Under the pieces are notes generated by a model. It worked only from the letters and a program-made list of their open reading frames with translations, did no database searches and had not been told where the DNA came from. Positions 46,546 through 57,090 of a DNA stretch of 64,000 nucleotides are shown here, one piece after another. The stretch's first letter is position 1. Each line of letters opens with the position of its first letter. A program made the position numbers and the translations under genes. Origin of the DNA: Hymenobacter perfusus (GTDB lineage: Bacteria; Bacteroidota; Bacteroidia; Cytophagales; Hymenobacteraceae); assembly GCF_003944765.1 (NCBI RefSeq), contig NZ_RWIU01000001.1, forward strand, positions 1,116,001-1,180,000. The letters are read 5' to 3'.

Positions 46546-49284
46546 ATGATTCTTCGCTTTACGCTACCCTTCCGCACCGCCTGGGGCCAGCGCCTGGTAG
46601 TTTGCGGCTCCTTGCCCAGCCTGGGCCAGTGGAACCTCGACCAGGCCCTGAGTCTGCACTACCACTCCGATTCCGGCATCTGGACGCAGGAAATCAGCCT
46701 GCCCGATGATCAGCTGGGTACCGTAGAGTACAAATATGTGCTGCTGGACGAGCAGGATGGGGGCCAGCACTGGGAATGGGGTGGCAACCGCACCATTGGC
46801 TACGATGCCGGCCGGTTCACTCGCATTGTGCTGGAAGACTTCTGGCGCGCCCCGGCCCTGGCCGAAAATGAGCTGCACACGGCCGCCTTCACCCAGGCCC
46901 TGATGCGCCGTCCGGCCCGGCCTACGGCTTCGGATGCCAAGCCCGCCCGGCTAGCTGGCTCAGTGGTACGTTTCCAGCTTTCGGCTCCCCGGGTTGATTC
47001 CGACCACCAGCTCTGCGTGCTCGGCTCCGACCCGGCCCTGGGCAGCTGGGATGCCAGTAAAGCAGTTATCCTCTCCGATGCCGATTACCCGACCTGGTGC
47101 GCCGATGTGGCCCTGGAGCAGCCGGAACGCGCCGTACAGTACAAATACGGCATCTGGGACCCGCGCATGCAGCAGATTTTGCAGCTGGAAGCCGGCGAGG
47201 ACCGCCACATTCCGGCCAGCCAGGACCAGCGCACCCTGCGCGTAAAGTCCGACGACCAGTTCCGCTACGCTACCGGCAACTGGCGCGGCGCGGGCGTGGC
47301 GCTGCCGGTATTCGCCTTGCGCAGCCGCCAGGGCCTGGGCGTAGGCGAGTTTCCCGACCTCAAGCTATTGGTCGACTGGGCCGTATCTACCGGCCTCAAG
47401 CTGGTGCAGATTCTGCCCATCAACGATACCGTGGCCACGCATACCTGGGTGGATAGCTACCCCTACGCCGCCATTTCGGTATTTGCTTTGCACCCACAGT
47501 ACCTCAACCTCGATGCCATTGCCGAGCTGCAGGACGAAGCCACTCGTCAGGAACTGGCCCGGGTGCGCGACGAGCTGAACGCCCGCGACTTCGTGGACTA
47601 CGAGCCCGTGATGAACGCCAAGTGGCGCTTTATCCGGCAGCTATACCAGCAGGAGAAGAAAGCCCTGCTGGCCAACCCCGAGTTCCAGCTGTTCCGCGAC
47701 GAGCAGAAGTCCTGGCTGATGCCGTATGCGGCGTTCTGCGGCCTGCGTGACCGGTTCGGCACCGCCGACTTCACGCAGTGGCCTGAGGAATACCGCACGC
47801 CGGCCATAGCCGCCGAGCTGACCCGCGAAGACAACCCCGAGTTCGATGAGTTCGGGCTGCACTTTTTCACCCAGTATCACCTCGATAAGCAGCTGCTGGC
47901 CGCCGTGGAGTACGCCCGCCAGCGCGGCGTAGTAGTGAAAGGCGACCTGCCCATCGGGATTTACCGCCATTCGGTGGATGCCTGGACCCAGCCGGAGCTC
48001 TACCACATGCACCAGCAGGCCGGCGCGCCGCCCGATGATTTCTCGGTGACGGGCCAGAACTGGCGCTTCCCGACCTATAACTGGGAGCGGATGGCTGAAG
48101 ACGGCTACCAGTGGTGGCAGCAGCGCATGGGCCACCTGGCCCGTTACTTCGACGCCCTGCGCATCGACCATATTCTGGGCTTCTTCCGCATCTGGGAGAT
48201 TCCTGGCCACTCGGTGGAAGGCCTGCTCGGGCACTTCTCGCCGGCCCTGCCGCTGCACCGCCACGAGATTGAGCAGCGCCTCGGCTGGTTTGACTACGGC
48301 CGCCTCTGCGACCCGTACATCCGCTGGCACCTGCTCCAGGAAATCTTCCATGGTCAGGCCCAAAGCGTGTTCGATGAGTACATGGAGGATGCCGGCCACG
48401 GCGTAATTCGCCTGAAGGACCACGTGCGCACCCAGCGGCAGGTGGAAGCCGTCATCAACGAGAAAATCCAGCAGGACCCCGCCAACACGGAGCATTACAC
48501 CTGGCTGCGCACCGGCCTCTACAAGCTCATCAACGAAGTGCTGCTGGTGCCCGATGATCAGCAGGCCGACTTTTTCCACCCGCGCATCACGCTGCACCTG
48601 AGCCGCTCGTTCCAGGAGCTGGACGAAGCCACCCGCCCGCGCCTGCGCGAGCTGTACGTGGACTTCTTCTACCGCCGCCATGAGGATTTCTGGCGTCGGC
48701 AGGGTTTGGTGAAACTACCGGCCGTGCGCTGGGCCACCGATATGCTCATCTGCGGCGAAGACCTGGGCATGGTGCCCGAGTCGGTGCCGGGCGTGATGAA
48801 GGCGCTGGGCATCCTGGGCCTCAACATCCAGCGCATGCCCTCCGACTCCAGCGTGGAGTTCGGCCACCCCAACGCCGCGCCTTACCTGAGCGTGGTCAGC
48901 CCCGGCTCGCACGACATGAGCACGGTACGCGGCTGGTGGGAAGAGGACCGCGAGCAAACTCAGAAGTTCTTCGAGACGATTCTGGGGCACTGGGGCGAAC
49001 AGGCCCCGCAGTACTGTGAGCCGTGGGTGGCCCGTGAAGTGACGGTGCAGCATCTCTACTCGCCCGCCATGTGGGCCATTTTCCCGCTCCAGGACCTGGT
49101 AGCAATGGATAACCGCCTGCGCCGCCAGGACCCACTGGCCGAGCAGATCAACGTGCCCGCTAACCCTACGCACTTCTGGAAGTACCGCTTCCACATCCCG
49201 CTGGAAGACCTGCGCGAGGAAGCCGGCTTCAACAACGAAGTGCAGCAGTTGGTGAACCAAAGCGGCCGTAACAAGGTGTATTAG
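46546..49284 (+). CDS. malQ: 4-alpha-glucanotransferase, DPE2-like, with two CBM20 domains
   Basis: 912 residues. Two N-terminal starch-binding CBM20-type modules, about 1-95 (VVCGSLPSLGQWN) and 135-235 (LCVLGSDPALGSWD), precede a GH77 barrel. Catalytic residues can be placed: the nucleophile Asp in ALRIDHILGFFRIWEIP (about 541), the acid/base Glu in CGEDLGMVP (about 738), and the third Asp in GSHDMSTVRGWW (about 790). The gap between the first two is about 150 residues longer than in E. coli MalQ, as in plant DPE2, which acts on maltose and glycogen-like polymers. Cytoplasmic, in maltose or glycogen metabolism. It is monocistronic with a strong terminator. Confidence 0.93.
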   Translation: MILRFTLPFRTAWGQRLVVCGSLPSLGQWNLDQALSLHYHSDSGIWTQEISLPDDQLGTVEYKYVLLDEQDGGQHWEWGGNRTIGYDAGRFTRIVLEDFWRAPALAENELHTAAFTQALMRRPARPTASDAKPARLAGSVVRFQLSAPRVDSDHQLCVLGSDPALGSWDASKAVILSDADYPTWCADVALEQPERAVQYKYGIWDPRMQQILQLEAGEDRHIPASQDQRTLRVKSDDQFRYATGNWRGAGVALPVFALRSRQGLGVGEFPDLKLLVDWAVSTGLKLVQILPINDTVATHTWVDSYPYAAISVFALHPQYLNLDAIAELQDEATRQELARVRDELNARDFVDYEPVMNAKWRFIRQLYQQEKKALLANPEFQLFRDEQKSWLMPYAAFCGLRDRFGTADFTQWPEEYRTPAIAAELTREDNPEFDEFGLHFFTQYHLDKQLLAAVEYARQRGVVVKGDLPIGIYRHSVDAWTQPELYHMHQQAGAPPDDFSVTGQNWRFPTYNWERMAEDGYQWWQQRMGHLARYFDALRIDHILGFFRIWEIPGHSVEGLLGHFSPALPLHRHEIEQRLGWFDYGRLCDPYIRWHLLQEIFHGQAQSVFDEYMEDAGHGVIRLKDHVRTQRQVEAVINEKIQQDPANTEHYTWLRTGLYKLINEVLLVPDDQQADFFHPRITLHLSRSFQELDEATRPRLRELYVDFFYRRHEDFWRRQGLVKLPAVRWATDMLICGEDLGMVPESVPGVMKALGILGLNIQRMPSDSSVEFGHPNAAPYLSVVSPGSHDMSTVRGWWEEDREQTQKFFETILGHWGEQAPQYCEPWVAREVTVQHLYSPAMWAIFPLQDLVAMDNRLRRQDPLAEQINVPANPTHFWKYRFHIPLEDLREEAGFNNEVQQLVNQSGRNKVY

Positions 49285-49312
49285 GCATCCGGCAGCAACG
49301 ACCAGAATACGC

Positions 49313-49348
49313 AAGAGCCGCTTTCCTTCGGGAGGGCGGCTCTTTTTT
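49313..49348 (+). terminator. Rho-independent terminator
   Basis: AAGAGCCGC...GCGGCTCTTTTTTGC, 28 bp after the malQ stop codon. Confidence 0.9.
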
Positions 49349-49857
49349 GCTTTAAATACTTATCAAACAACTACTTATTCATTTTTAAGCATTATTAATG
49401 AAACGCATATCCTTGTTTTCCGGCTCGGCAGGCACCGTTGCGATGAGCCATAATTTTCTTATTCCTGTTCTGGGAATAGTAATTGGCCAACTGCTTGTCT
49501 CTAGAGTTAACATCAGCTACGTGCCTGCGACAAAACCGGCCTGCATCACCCGTTAAGGCAGCCTGCTTATATCACTATACTTACACATATTCGCACCCAT
49601 TATCCATTCCCGATTTGACAAAAAATGGATAAATTTCCCAATTTTAGAATACATGTATTTCATTATTAGATAGTTGAACCAAAGCATATACCCCGTGCGT
49701 AGGTTCACACAGCGTTAAGTGGCTTTTGTCGGAAATGAAGGCCACGCAGGGCTTCTCCGTAAGCTCCAGGCAGCTGGTTTTGCCTTTGCTGCCAACACCA
49801 CTTGACCCTCCTGACGCTACCGGATTACGCTTTTTCAACCTACTCTATAAATTTCCC
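49349..49857. other. AT-rich intergenic region without genes
   Basis: About 510 bp, clearly richer in A and T than the rest of the window. I see no ORF with support, no repeat of the families above and no RNA gene. It presumably carries the promoter of the giant secreted protein that starts at 49858; I could not place a convincing -33/-7 pair. Confidence 0.5.
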
Positions 49858-52800
49858 ATGAAGAAAGCTTTACGTCTCTGGGCGGCCCTGTTTCTGGCAG
49901 GTACCCTGGTATCACCCGACGTGCAGGCTCAACGGGTAGTGCCTGCAACTTCACTGCCTGCCGTGATGCCCAGCATCAGTGACTTGCAGCCACCTTCCTT
50001 CCGGCAGAACAAGCTGGAGATTCTGCCCACTCAGCCCGTTACCACCCGCGTCCTGCCGGGGCAGGACGCAGGCCGACCCAACGCTGCTCCCACGGTAGCC
50101 AACCAATCGGTTACCATAGGAGGCACTACGGGCTTGTACTACGTTGTTAACCTGAGCGTTACCAATAACGGAGGCTTCCCTATTACGGCTTACCGCTTCT
50201 TTTCGGTGCCCAATGCCAACGTGGCCGAGTTGTATGTGTATAACTCCTCCACCGGGGCTATCAAGCAGATAACCACCGTTCCGGATGAAGAGCTGTTGTC
50301 GGAATACAATCAGGTTCTAATCCGCCCGACGGCCAACGCCACCGCCACTACCTCATTCCAGTGGCGCGCCCGCAACAGCAACAACGAGCTGTCTTCCGGT
50401 ACGGCTACATTCACCATCAATGTAGAACAGACGCCGGTTGCCGCCGCCCTGGTTTCGCAGATTGTACCAGCCGGAGCTCCGGCTACTACCCTTACGGAGC
50501 CATTGTCGGTGGAGCCCGGCAGTATTGCAGCCACCGATTACGTTATCCTGAGTCTGCCCACAGCGGCCCAGGGTGTACTGGCTTTGAACGGCACGCCGGT
50601 AACGCTGAACCAGGCCATCACGCCCGCCCAGGCCGCCCAGCTCACGTTTGATCCGGCCGCTGGCTTCTTCGGCACGGCAGTTTTCAACTACCGGGCCCGC
50701 AACGCTAACGGTACCAACGGCAGCAGTGCCAGCTACGGAATTCCGGTGGCCAAAGCCACCTGCGGCCAGGCCAGCACTCTCAACTTTGCCCGGCAGCCCG
50801 ATGGGCAAAACTTCCAGACCACCCAGTCGGTGCTAGTGGAAGGCGTAACCATTACGGCCAGCAACTACACGGCCCCCAGCGGCCAGACGGCCCTGCAGGT
50901 AGAAGACAACCAGGCGCTGGCGGGTAAAAGCCTGCTTTGGCAGACTGATTATACATCCTCAGCCAACAACGCCTCTTCCGTAGACTTTACGTTTAGTCGG
51001 CCCCTGGATAACTTTTCCATTGCCCTGGCCGATATCGACCAAGTGAATGGCACCTGGCGCGACCAGTTGCAGTTGGATGGCTATACGGCTACTGGGCAGT
51101 TGATTACGCTTTCTGCCGCTGATGTGGCCCTGGCCCCCAACGGCTCCAACAATTTCATGGCCACCAACCTGGTTACGGGGCAGGGCAACGCCAACAACTT
51201 CGGGCCCAACAGCAACGTGGTAGTGACGTTTCCGCAGGCTATTGTGCGCCTGCGCCTGACTTACCGGAATACGGAGCCCGTTGCCGACCCCGGTGGGCAG
51301 GTAATCGGTATCAACTCCATGTCGTGGTGCTCGGTGGTGGACGTGTACACGCGCTTCACGGCCGGCCCGGTAGCGGCCAACGTGGGCAACACCGTCAGCT
51401 ATACCGTTGAGTACGGTAACAACGGCCCCGATGCCGCCCAGCAGGTAACCCGCACGGTGACCCTGCCAGTCGGGGCCACCAACGTAACCATCCCGACCGG
51501 GGCCACTTACGATGCCGGCACGCGCGTTATCGATTTCGGTACGGCGGCTTCCGTAACCAGCGGCAGCCCGACTTCGTTTACGTTCAGCTTCACGGTTCCG
51601 GCAGCCACGGGTGCCTATAGCCTGGTAGCCAACACCAGCACCCCCGGCAACGAAAACGGGGCCACGGCCAACAACACAGCCACCCGTAACCTGACGGTGA
51701 GCGACTGTAATCAGGTGAGTACGCTGAACTACACTACCGCCACTACCGGTAACCGCAAAACCGGCACCGAAACGCTGGGCGGCACGAACTACACATACAG
51801 CTACGCCCAAAACACGGCCGCCGATGTATTCAGCGTCGCGACGGATGGCAACCTATCGGGCCAGAGCCTGGTGTGGCAGCTGACCACCAATACAGCGACC
51901 AGAACAGCTACGGCTACGCTACTTTTCAGCCGGCCAGTTGATAACCTGACGTTGGCCCTGCAGGACATTGATACTGGCACGCAGCTCACGGAAGCGGTGC
52001 AGTTCAATGGGTTTACCACTACCAGCGGCGGAACGGCAGCCACCTTGTCGGCGGCTAACTTCACGTTGGGCTCCTCAACCTCCTTCGTCTCTCCGAATAC
52101 GGTGCAGGGCACGGCAGCCGTAGCGGCCGGTTCGCTCAACGGCAACGTCACGGTTCGCTTTACAACCCCGGTCCGGCGGTTGGAAATTGTGTTATCCAAT
52201 ACGAATACCTTTTTCACAGCAGCCCGCACGGCTACCGTCGGCATCAACTCCCTGACCTTCTGCGCCCAGGCCGATCTGGCTACTACGGTAACGCCCCAGA
52301 CGACACCTATTAATGCCGGGCAGACGGGCCAGCTTAACGTCACCTTCACTAATAATGGTCCCGACGCGTCCAACAATGTGGTGCGTCAGGTGCAACTGCC
52401 GGCCGGCCTCACCAACGTGGTGGCTACCAATGGTGGCACCTACAACCCTACCACCGGCGTTGTGACGTATACTGCCCTGTCCTCCCTGGCCAGCGGTGCT
52501 TCGCAGAACTCGGTTATTACTTTTACGGCGCCGGCAAACAGCCCATCCGTGACGGCGGCAGCCGTTATCAGCGGCGACGCCAGTGAGGGCGGTAATCTGG
52601 CCAATAACTCGGCCAGCGGCACGGTGGTCATCAATGCGGTGGCCGATGTAACAACGGTTGTGAGCGGCCCTACCAGCCTGCTGGCCAGCCAGCCCTCGGG
52701 CACCTACACGGCTTCTTTCAGCAATAATGGCCTGAGCAGTGCCAATAGCGTGACACAAACTGTCACGCTGCCCGTCGGCGTGACCAATGTGGTTATTCCG

Positions 52801-55800
52801 AATGGTGCTACCTATAATACTACGACCCGCGTCATCGACTTCGGGACGGCCGCTGCGCTGGCGGCGGGGGTTACCAACTCGTACCAGTTCAGCTTCACGG
52901 CCCCGGCCACGCCGGGCGCGGCCAGCCTGACGAGCAACACCAGCACCACTACCGGCCAGGGCGGCAATGCTGCTCCCGACCAGTTCACGCTGTCGTTGAG
53001 TGTGCGGAGTGTGACCGATGTGGCTGTTAGCGTAACGGCCCAGGCCAGCCCAGTAGTAGCCGGTGCGCAGGCCCAGTTCAACGCCACCTTCAGCAACGTT
53101 GGCCCCACGGCCGCCAGTAACGTTACCCGCCAAGTACAGCTTCCGGCCGGCCTGACGGGTGTCTCTTTGCCTGATGGCGGTTCATACGACCCTGCTTCAG
53201 GTGTGGTGACGTTCCCCACGGTGAGTTCGTTGGCCAGCGGCGGGACCCAGACGTTCCGGATTTTGTTCAACGCCCCCGGTTCGGGCGGGTCGGTAACGGC
53301 TACCGGCAGCATTGCCACGGCTGATAACGAGCAGGGCCAAACGGCCAACAACTCGTCATCCGCTACCATCGCCGTAACCCCGGCCTTCGACTTGTTGACC
53401 CGCCTTACGGGTCCGACTACTACAGTAGCCGGCACCTTAACGACCTTTAGCGTCATTACCCAGAACAACGGGCCATCGGTAGCCACCAACGTGACCCAGA
53501 CCGTGCGGATACCAGCGGGCTTGACGGGCGTATTCGTCAGCAACGGCGGCACCTACAACAGCACGACCGGGGACGTAACGTTCCCGGCTCTGCCGACCAT
53601 CAGCAGTGGAACCAGCATCAACAACACCGTAAGTTTCCTGGCCCCAGCGGCAGGCTTCACGGCTACGGCTTCAGTAACGCCGACAGCCGGGGATATTAAC
53701 ACGGGCAACAATACGGCGACGGCCGCAGCAACAGCTGTTACGACGGCTCCGGCAACCAGTGCTAACCTGTTCACCACCATCACCTCATCGGCGGCCACGG
53801 CTGCTCCGGGTGGCCCGCTTACGCTCACGGTAACCCAGGGCAATGATGGTCTTAATTCGGCCAGCAACGTGGTGCAGACGGTATCCTTGCCAGCCGGCCT
53901 GACGGGCGTAACGGTTTCAGGCGGGGGGGCCTATAACCCTACTACGGGTCTGGTCACTTTCCCCACTATTGAAACGCAGAATGCTGGCTCCAGCACCTCG
54001 TACACCATTACAGTGAATGCTCCGGCGGCTGGTACGCTGGCGGCCGTAGCCAGCGTGGCATCGGGCACCCCTGACCCCATGTCCGCCAATAACGTAGCCA
54101 CCACTACTGTTCGTGTGAATCCGGTGACGGATGTGCAGACCTCTTTAAGCGGACCTACTGCGGTAACCTCTGGTCAGGCTGTGACCTACACGGTAACGAC
54201 GGCCAATGTGGGGAACATAGCTGCTGCCAACGTAATTCAGACGGTACGAATTCCGGCGGGCCTGACGGGCGTGACGGTTTCGGGCGGGGGCAGCTATAAC
54301 AGTGCTACCGGTGTGGTTACCTTCCCCACCATTGCCTCGCAGCAGCCGGGGGCTTCGGTATCCAATACCATTATGTACACGGCTCCGGCCAGTGGCACGC
54401 TCAACAATGTGGCCTCGGTGGCAACGGCTACGGCTGAAACCATCACCACCAACAACCGCTCGGCCGTTACCGCTACCGTAACGCCGGTGGCCGATCTGGC
54501 GGTCAGCCTGTCGGGCCCAACGACAGCAGTAGCCGGCAACCCGGTTACGTACTCCGTTACCACGACGAACAACGGAACGTCATCGGCAGTGAATTCGGCT
54601 ACCACGGTGCAGCTGCCTACCGGCCTGACGGGCGTGACGGTTTCGGGTGGCGGCACCTACAGCAGTGCCACCGGCCTGGTCACGTTCCCGACCATTGCCT
54701 CGCAGCCAGCCGGTTCGGTTACCAACACCATCAGCTTCGTGGCCCCTACTACCTCGCAGCTGGTTGTCACGGCCAATACGGCAGCTGATAATGAGGAGGT
54801 AACGACCAACAACTCGGCTACCACTACCACAACCCTTTCGGCCGCCACGGCCCAGACGGTGGACGTGCAAACCACAGTATCGGCCAATATCACCGCCCGT
54901 ACGCCCGGCCAGCCGGTTACGTTCACGGTAACGACCACCAACAGCTCCGGCAGCTCAGTTGCCGCTACCAACGTGCAACAGTTGCTGTACCTGCCGGCGG
55001 GCCTGACGGGCGTGACGGTTTCGGGCGGCGGCAGCTACAACAGCACGACGGGGGTAGTGACGTTCCCGGTAGTGCCTTCGCAAGCAGTGAACAGCAGCAC
55101 GCAGTACACCGTGACGGTGAATGCGCCGGCCAGCGGCTCGTTTACGGCTACGGCCTCGGTCAGCGCGGCTCAGAGCGAAACCAATACGGCCAACAACACC
55201 GCTACCAGCGACATTACCGTAACCCAGCAGGCCGACGTCACGACGACGGTATCGGGTCCGGCCAGCATCAGCCCCGGGGCTTCGGCTACCTATAACATCA
55301 TCACTCAGAACAGCGGCCCGTCGGCGGCGGCAACTACCCAGCAAACGGTTCAGTTGCCCATCGGCCTCAGCAACGTGGTGGTTTCGGGTGGCGGCACGTA
55401 TGACAGCGGCAGCGGCTTGGTGACCTTCCCGGCCATTAATGCCCTGCAGCCGGGCTCCGCCAACCAGGTAACCAACACCATCAGCTTCACGGCTCCCGCA
55501 ACGGCTTACTCGGTTACCGGCTCGGTTATCACCACCACGGCTGAAACCAACGGGGGCAACAACACCTCGGTGCAGAACACGGCCATGACCAACCAGCCGC
55601 CCACGGCTAACGCGGTAGTCAACAGCTCCCGCGCGCCACTGGGTAACTCGGCCGGTGCCTTTGCCCTCTCCCCCCTCTCGGGCCGGGACGCCGATGGCAC
55701 GCTGACGGTGTTCAACATTACCAGCCTGCCCCCGACTACTCAGGGCGTTCTGTTCTATAACGGCGTGGCCGTGGTAGTAGGCAAGGAAATTCCGCTGGCT

Positions 55801-56829
55801 GATGCTGATAAGCTGTTCTTTGATGCGGCGGCCGGCTACGTGGGCAATGCGTTCTTCACCTACACCACCACCGACAATGGCAACGCCGTTTCTGCCGAAG
55901 CGCTGTACACGGTGCCGGTTGGGCAGGACCTCAACTCGGTGTACACCAACGCGCCGGTGAAAGGTGGCACGGTGGCTACTTCCTACCAGAACAACGACCC
56001 TATTGCTACGGTGTTCGATGTGAACGGGGGCCGCTATAGCTCCGTCGGAGCCATCACGGCCAACGGCCTCGCCAACGCGGCCACCGATGCGGCCGGCACT
56101 ACCCAGCTCAGCACGCTGGGCCTGCAGCTTGATCCGGTCACCGGCCTGATTTCGGTGCAGGACCGGTCCAAGTTGAGAGCGGGCACCTACACCGTGCAGG
56201 TCACGACCATTGACGTGTTTGGCGGCACGAATACGCAGCCTGTCACCTTCACCATTGGGGTAGCCCCGCTGCCGGTTACGCTGGTCAGCTTCACAGCCAA
56301 AGCCGCTGGTATGGATGCCCAACTGGCCTGGAGCACGGCCCAGGAGCTCAACAACCGCCACTTTATAGTGGAGCGCAGCCTGAACGGGCAGGAGTTTACT
56401 GCCATCGGTCAGGTGAACGGCCAGGGCACCAAAACCACCGCTACGCCCTATACCTTCCTCGACCGGAACATTGGTCAGCAGGTGACTGGTCTGGTGTATT
56501 ACCGGCTGCGGCAGGTAGATCTGGATGGTACTACCTCCCTGACCACGGTACAGACGGTGGCCTTCACTACTACCGCCAAAGCCGATATTGCGGTGTACCC
56601 CAACCCGGCTTCGGAGCAGACCGGCACTTACCTAGATATGACTACGCTGCCTTTAGGTACCTACCAGATAACCGTAACCGATATGGCCGGCCGTACGGTC
56701 CTGAATTTCACCCGCTCCGGCGGCACTCTGCAGCGGCTGGAAGTCACCGGCTTACCCCAGGGCAGCTACCAGGTTCAGGTACAGGGCCAGGGCCGAATAT
56801 TCACTAAAAAGCTAACGAAAGTAGAATAG
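49858..56829 (+). CDS. Giant DUF11-repeat protein with T9SS sorting domain (1)
   Basis: 2323 residues. A signal peptide (MKKALRLWAALFLAGTLVSP...) leads the protein. It then has beta-sandwich segments and two copies of a Cys-bracketed domain (starting CGQAS and CNQVS, ending SWC and TFC). Ten DUF11/CARDB-type beta-sandwich repeats of about 110-130 residues follow, marked by LPAGLTGVTVSGGGSYNS-like strands. Close to the C-terminus is an FN3-like segment (VTLVSFTAKAAG...AWSTAQELNNRHFIVERS) and a type A T9SS sorting domain (VYPNPASEQTG ... KKLTKVE). The protein is exported, cleaved and attached to the surface through type IX secretion; adhesion is likely but inferred. The start at 49858 is set by the signal peptide. 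Confidence 0.88.
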   Translation: MKKALRLWAALFLAGTLVSPDVQAQRVVPATSLPAVMPSISDLQPPSFRQNKLEILPTQPVTTRVLPGQDAGRPNAAPTVANQSVTIGGTTGLYYVVNLSVTNNGGFPITAYRFFSVPNANVAELYVYNSSTGAIKQITTVPDEELLSEYNQVLIRPTANATATTSFQWRARNSNNELSSGTATFTINVEQTPVAAALVSQIVPAGAPATTLTEPLSVEPGSIAATDYVILSLPTAAQGVLALNGTPVTLNQAITPAQAAQLTFDPAAGFFGTAVFNYRARNANGTNGSSASYGIPVAKATCGQASTLNFARQPDGQNFQTTQSVLVEGVTITASNYTAPSGQTALQVEDNQALAGKSLLWQTDYTSSANNASSVDFTFSRPLDNFSIALADIDQVNGTWRDQLQLDGYTATGQLITLSAADVALAPNGSNNFMATNLVTGQGNANNFGPNSNVVVTFPQAIVRLRLTYRNTEPVADPGGQVIGINSMSWCSVVDVYTRFTAGPVAANVGNTVSYTVEYGNNGPDAAQQVTRTVTLPVGATNVTIPTGATYDAGTRVIDFGTAASVTSGSPTSFTFSFTVPAATGAYSLVANTSTPGNENGATANNTATRNLTVSDCNQVSTLNYTTATTGNRKTGTETLGGTNYTYSYAQNTAADVFSVATDGNLSGQSLVWQLTTNTATRTATATLLFSRPVDNLTLALQDIDTGTQLTEAVQFNGFTTTSGGTAATLSAANFTLGSSTSFVSPNTVQGTAAVAAGSLNGNVTVRFTTPVRRLEIVLSNTNTFFTAARTATVGINSLTFCAQADLATTVTPQTTPINAGQTGQLNVTFTNNGPDASNNVVRQVQLPAGLTNVVATNGGTYNPTTGVVTYTALSSLASGASQNSVITFTAPANSPSVTAAAVISGDASEGGNLANNSASGTVVINAVADVTTVVSGPTSLLASQPSGTYTASFSNNGLSSANSVTQTVTLPVGVTNVVIPNGATYNTTTRVIDFGTAAALAAGVTNSYQFSFTAPATPGAASLTSNTSTTTGQGGNAAPDQFTLSLSVRSVTDVAVSVTAQASPVVAGAQAQFNATFSNVGPTAASNVTRQVQLPAGLTGVSLPDGGSYDPASGVVTFPTVSSLASGGTQTFRILFNAPGSGGSVTATGSIATADNEQGQTANNSSSATIAVTPAFDLLTRLTGPTTTVAGTLTTFSVITQNNGPSVATNVTQTVRIPAGLTGVFVSNGGTYNSTTGDVTFPALPTISSGTSINNTVSFLAPAAGFTATASVTPTAGDINTGNNTATAAATAVTTAPATSANLFTTITSSAATAAPGGPLTLTVTQGNDGLNSASNVVQTVSLPAGLTGVTVSGGGAYNPTTGLVTFPTIETQNAGSSTSYTITVNAPAAGTLAAVASVASGTPDPMSANNVATTTVRVNPVTDVQTSLSGPTAVTSGQAVTYTVTTANVGNIAAANVIQTVRIPAGLTGVTVSGGGSYNSATGVVTFPTIASQQPGASVSNTIMYTAPASGTLNNVASVATATAETITTNNRSAVTATVTPVADLAVSLSGPTTAVAGNPVTYSVTTTNNGTSSAVNSATTVQLPTGLTGVTVSGGGTYSSATGLVTFPTIASQPAGSVTNTISFVAPTTSQLVVTANTAADNEEVTTNNSATTTTTLSAATAQTVDVQTTVSANITARTPGQPVTFTVTTTNSSGSSVAATNVQQLLYLPAGLTGVTVSGGGSYNSTTGVVTFPVVPSQAVNSSTQYTVTVNAPASGSFTATASVSAAQSETNTANNTATSDITVTQQADVTTTVSGPASISPGASATYNIITQNSGPSAAATTQQTVQLPIGLSNVVVSGGGTYDSGSGLVTFPAINALQPGSANQVTNTISFTAPATAYSVTGSVITTTAETNGGNNTSVQNTAMTNQPPTANAVVNSSRAPLGNSAGAFALSPLSGRDADGTLTVFNITSLPPTTQGVLFYNGVAVVVGKEIPLADADKLFFDAAAGYVGNAFFTYTTTDNGNAVSAEALYTVPVGQDLNSVYTNAPVKGGTVATSYQNNDPIATVFDVNGGRYSSVGAITANGLANAATDAAGTTQLSTLGLQLDPVTGLISVQDRSKLRAGTYTVQVTTIDVFGGTNTQPVTFTIGVAPLPVTLVSFTAKAAGMDAQLAWSTAQELNNRHFIVERSLNGQEFTAIGQVNGQGTKTTATPYTFLDRNIGQQVTGLVYYRLRQVDLDGTTSLTTVQTVAFTTTAKADIAVYPNPASEQTGTYLDMTTLPLGTYQITVTDMAGRTVLNFTRSGGTLQRLEVTGLPQGSYQVQVQGQGRIFTKKLTKVE

Positions 56830-56861
56830 TCTTCATTCTGAATAACTTAAAAAGTGAATTT

Positions 56862-56902
56862 TAAAAAGCCCGGCTTCAGTTGCAGAAGCCGGGCTTTTTT
56901 AG
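56862..56902 (+). terminator. Rho-independent terminator
   Basis: AAAGCCCGGCTTC-AGTTGCA-GAAGCCGGGCTTTTTT, 34 bp after the stop codon of the first giant gene. Confidence 0.92.
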
Positions 56903-57026
56903 CAACTAAAAACCCGACGGCTTGTCCCATAATGGGAATTTTCTATGAATACTGCATTTGCCTCGCCGAACTTCCATTAAAAGACTGTGAACAATAGCAG
57001 TAAATGGCTGCTGGCAAAGTAATTTT

Positions 57027-57060
57027 GGACAGGATTTCCTCTAAGTGGAAAATCCTGTCC
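57027..57060 (+). other. Hairpin in the leader of the second giant gene
   Basis: GGACAGGATTT...AAATCCTGTCC with a 12-nt loop, followed by TCTTGATTTTT, ending 30 bp before the start codon. It looks like a weak terminator or an mRNA hairpin. TAATTTTG (57020-57027), a match to the -7 consensus TAnnTTTG, touches its left edge, without a -33 box. Confidence 0.5.
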
Positions 57061-57090
57061 TCTTGATTTTTCCCTAAGCTTTTCATACGG

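Noticed and set aside
49644..49838. 64-codon frame on the minus strand before the first giant gene
   Set aside because: No start context, domain or neighbour support; it overlaps the presumed leader region.
53900..55450. CRISPR-like regular repeats
   Set aside because: The repeated DNA is the coding sequence of DUF11 protein repeats, with period about 360-390 bp and all in one reading frame.
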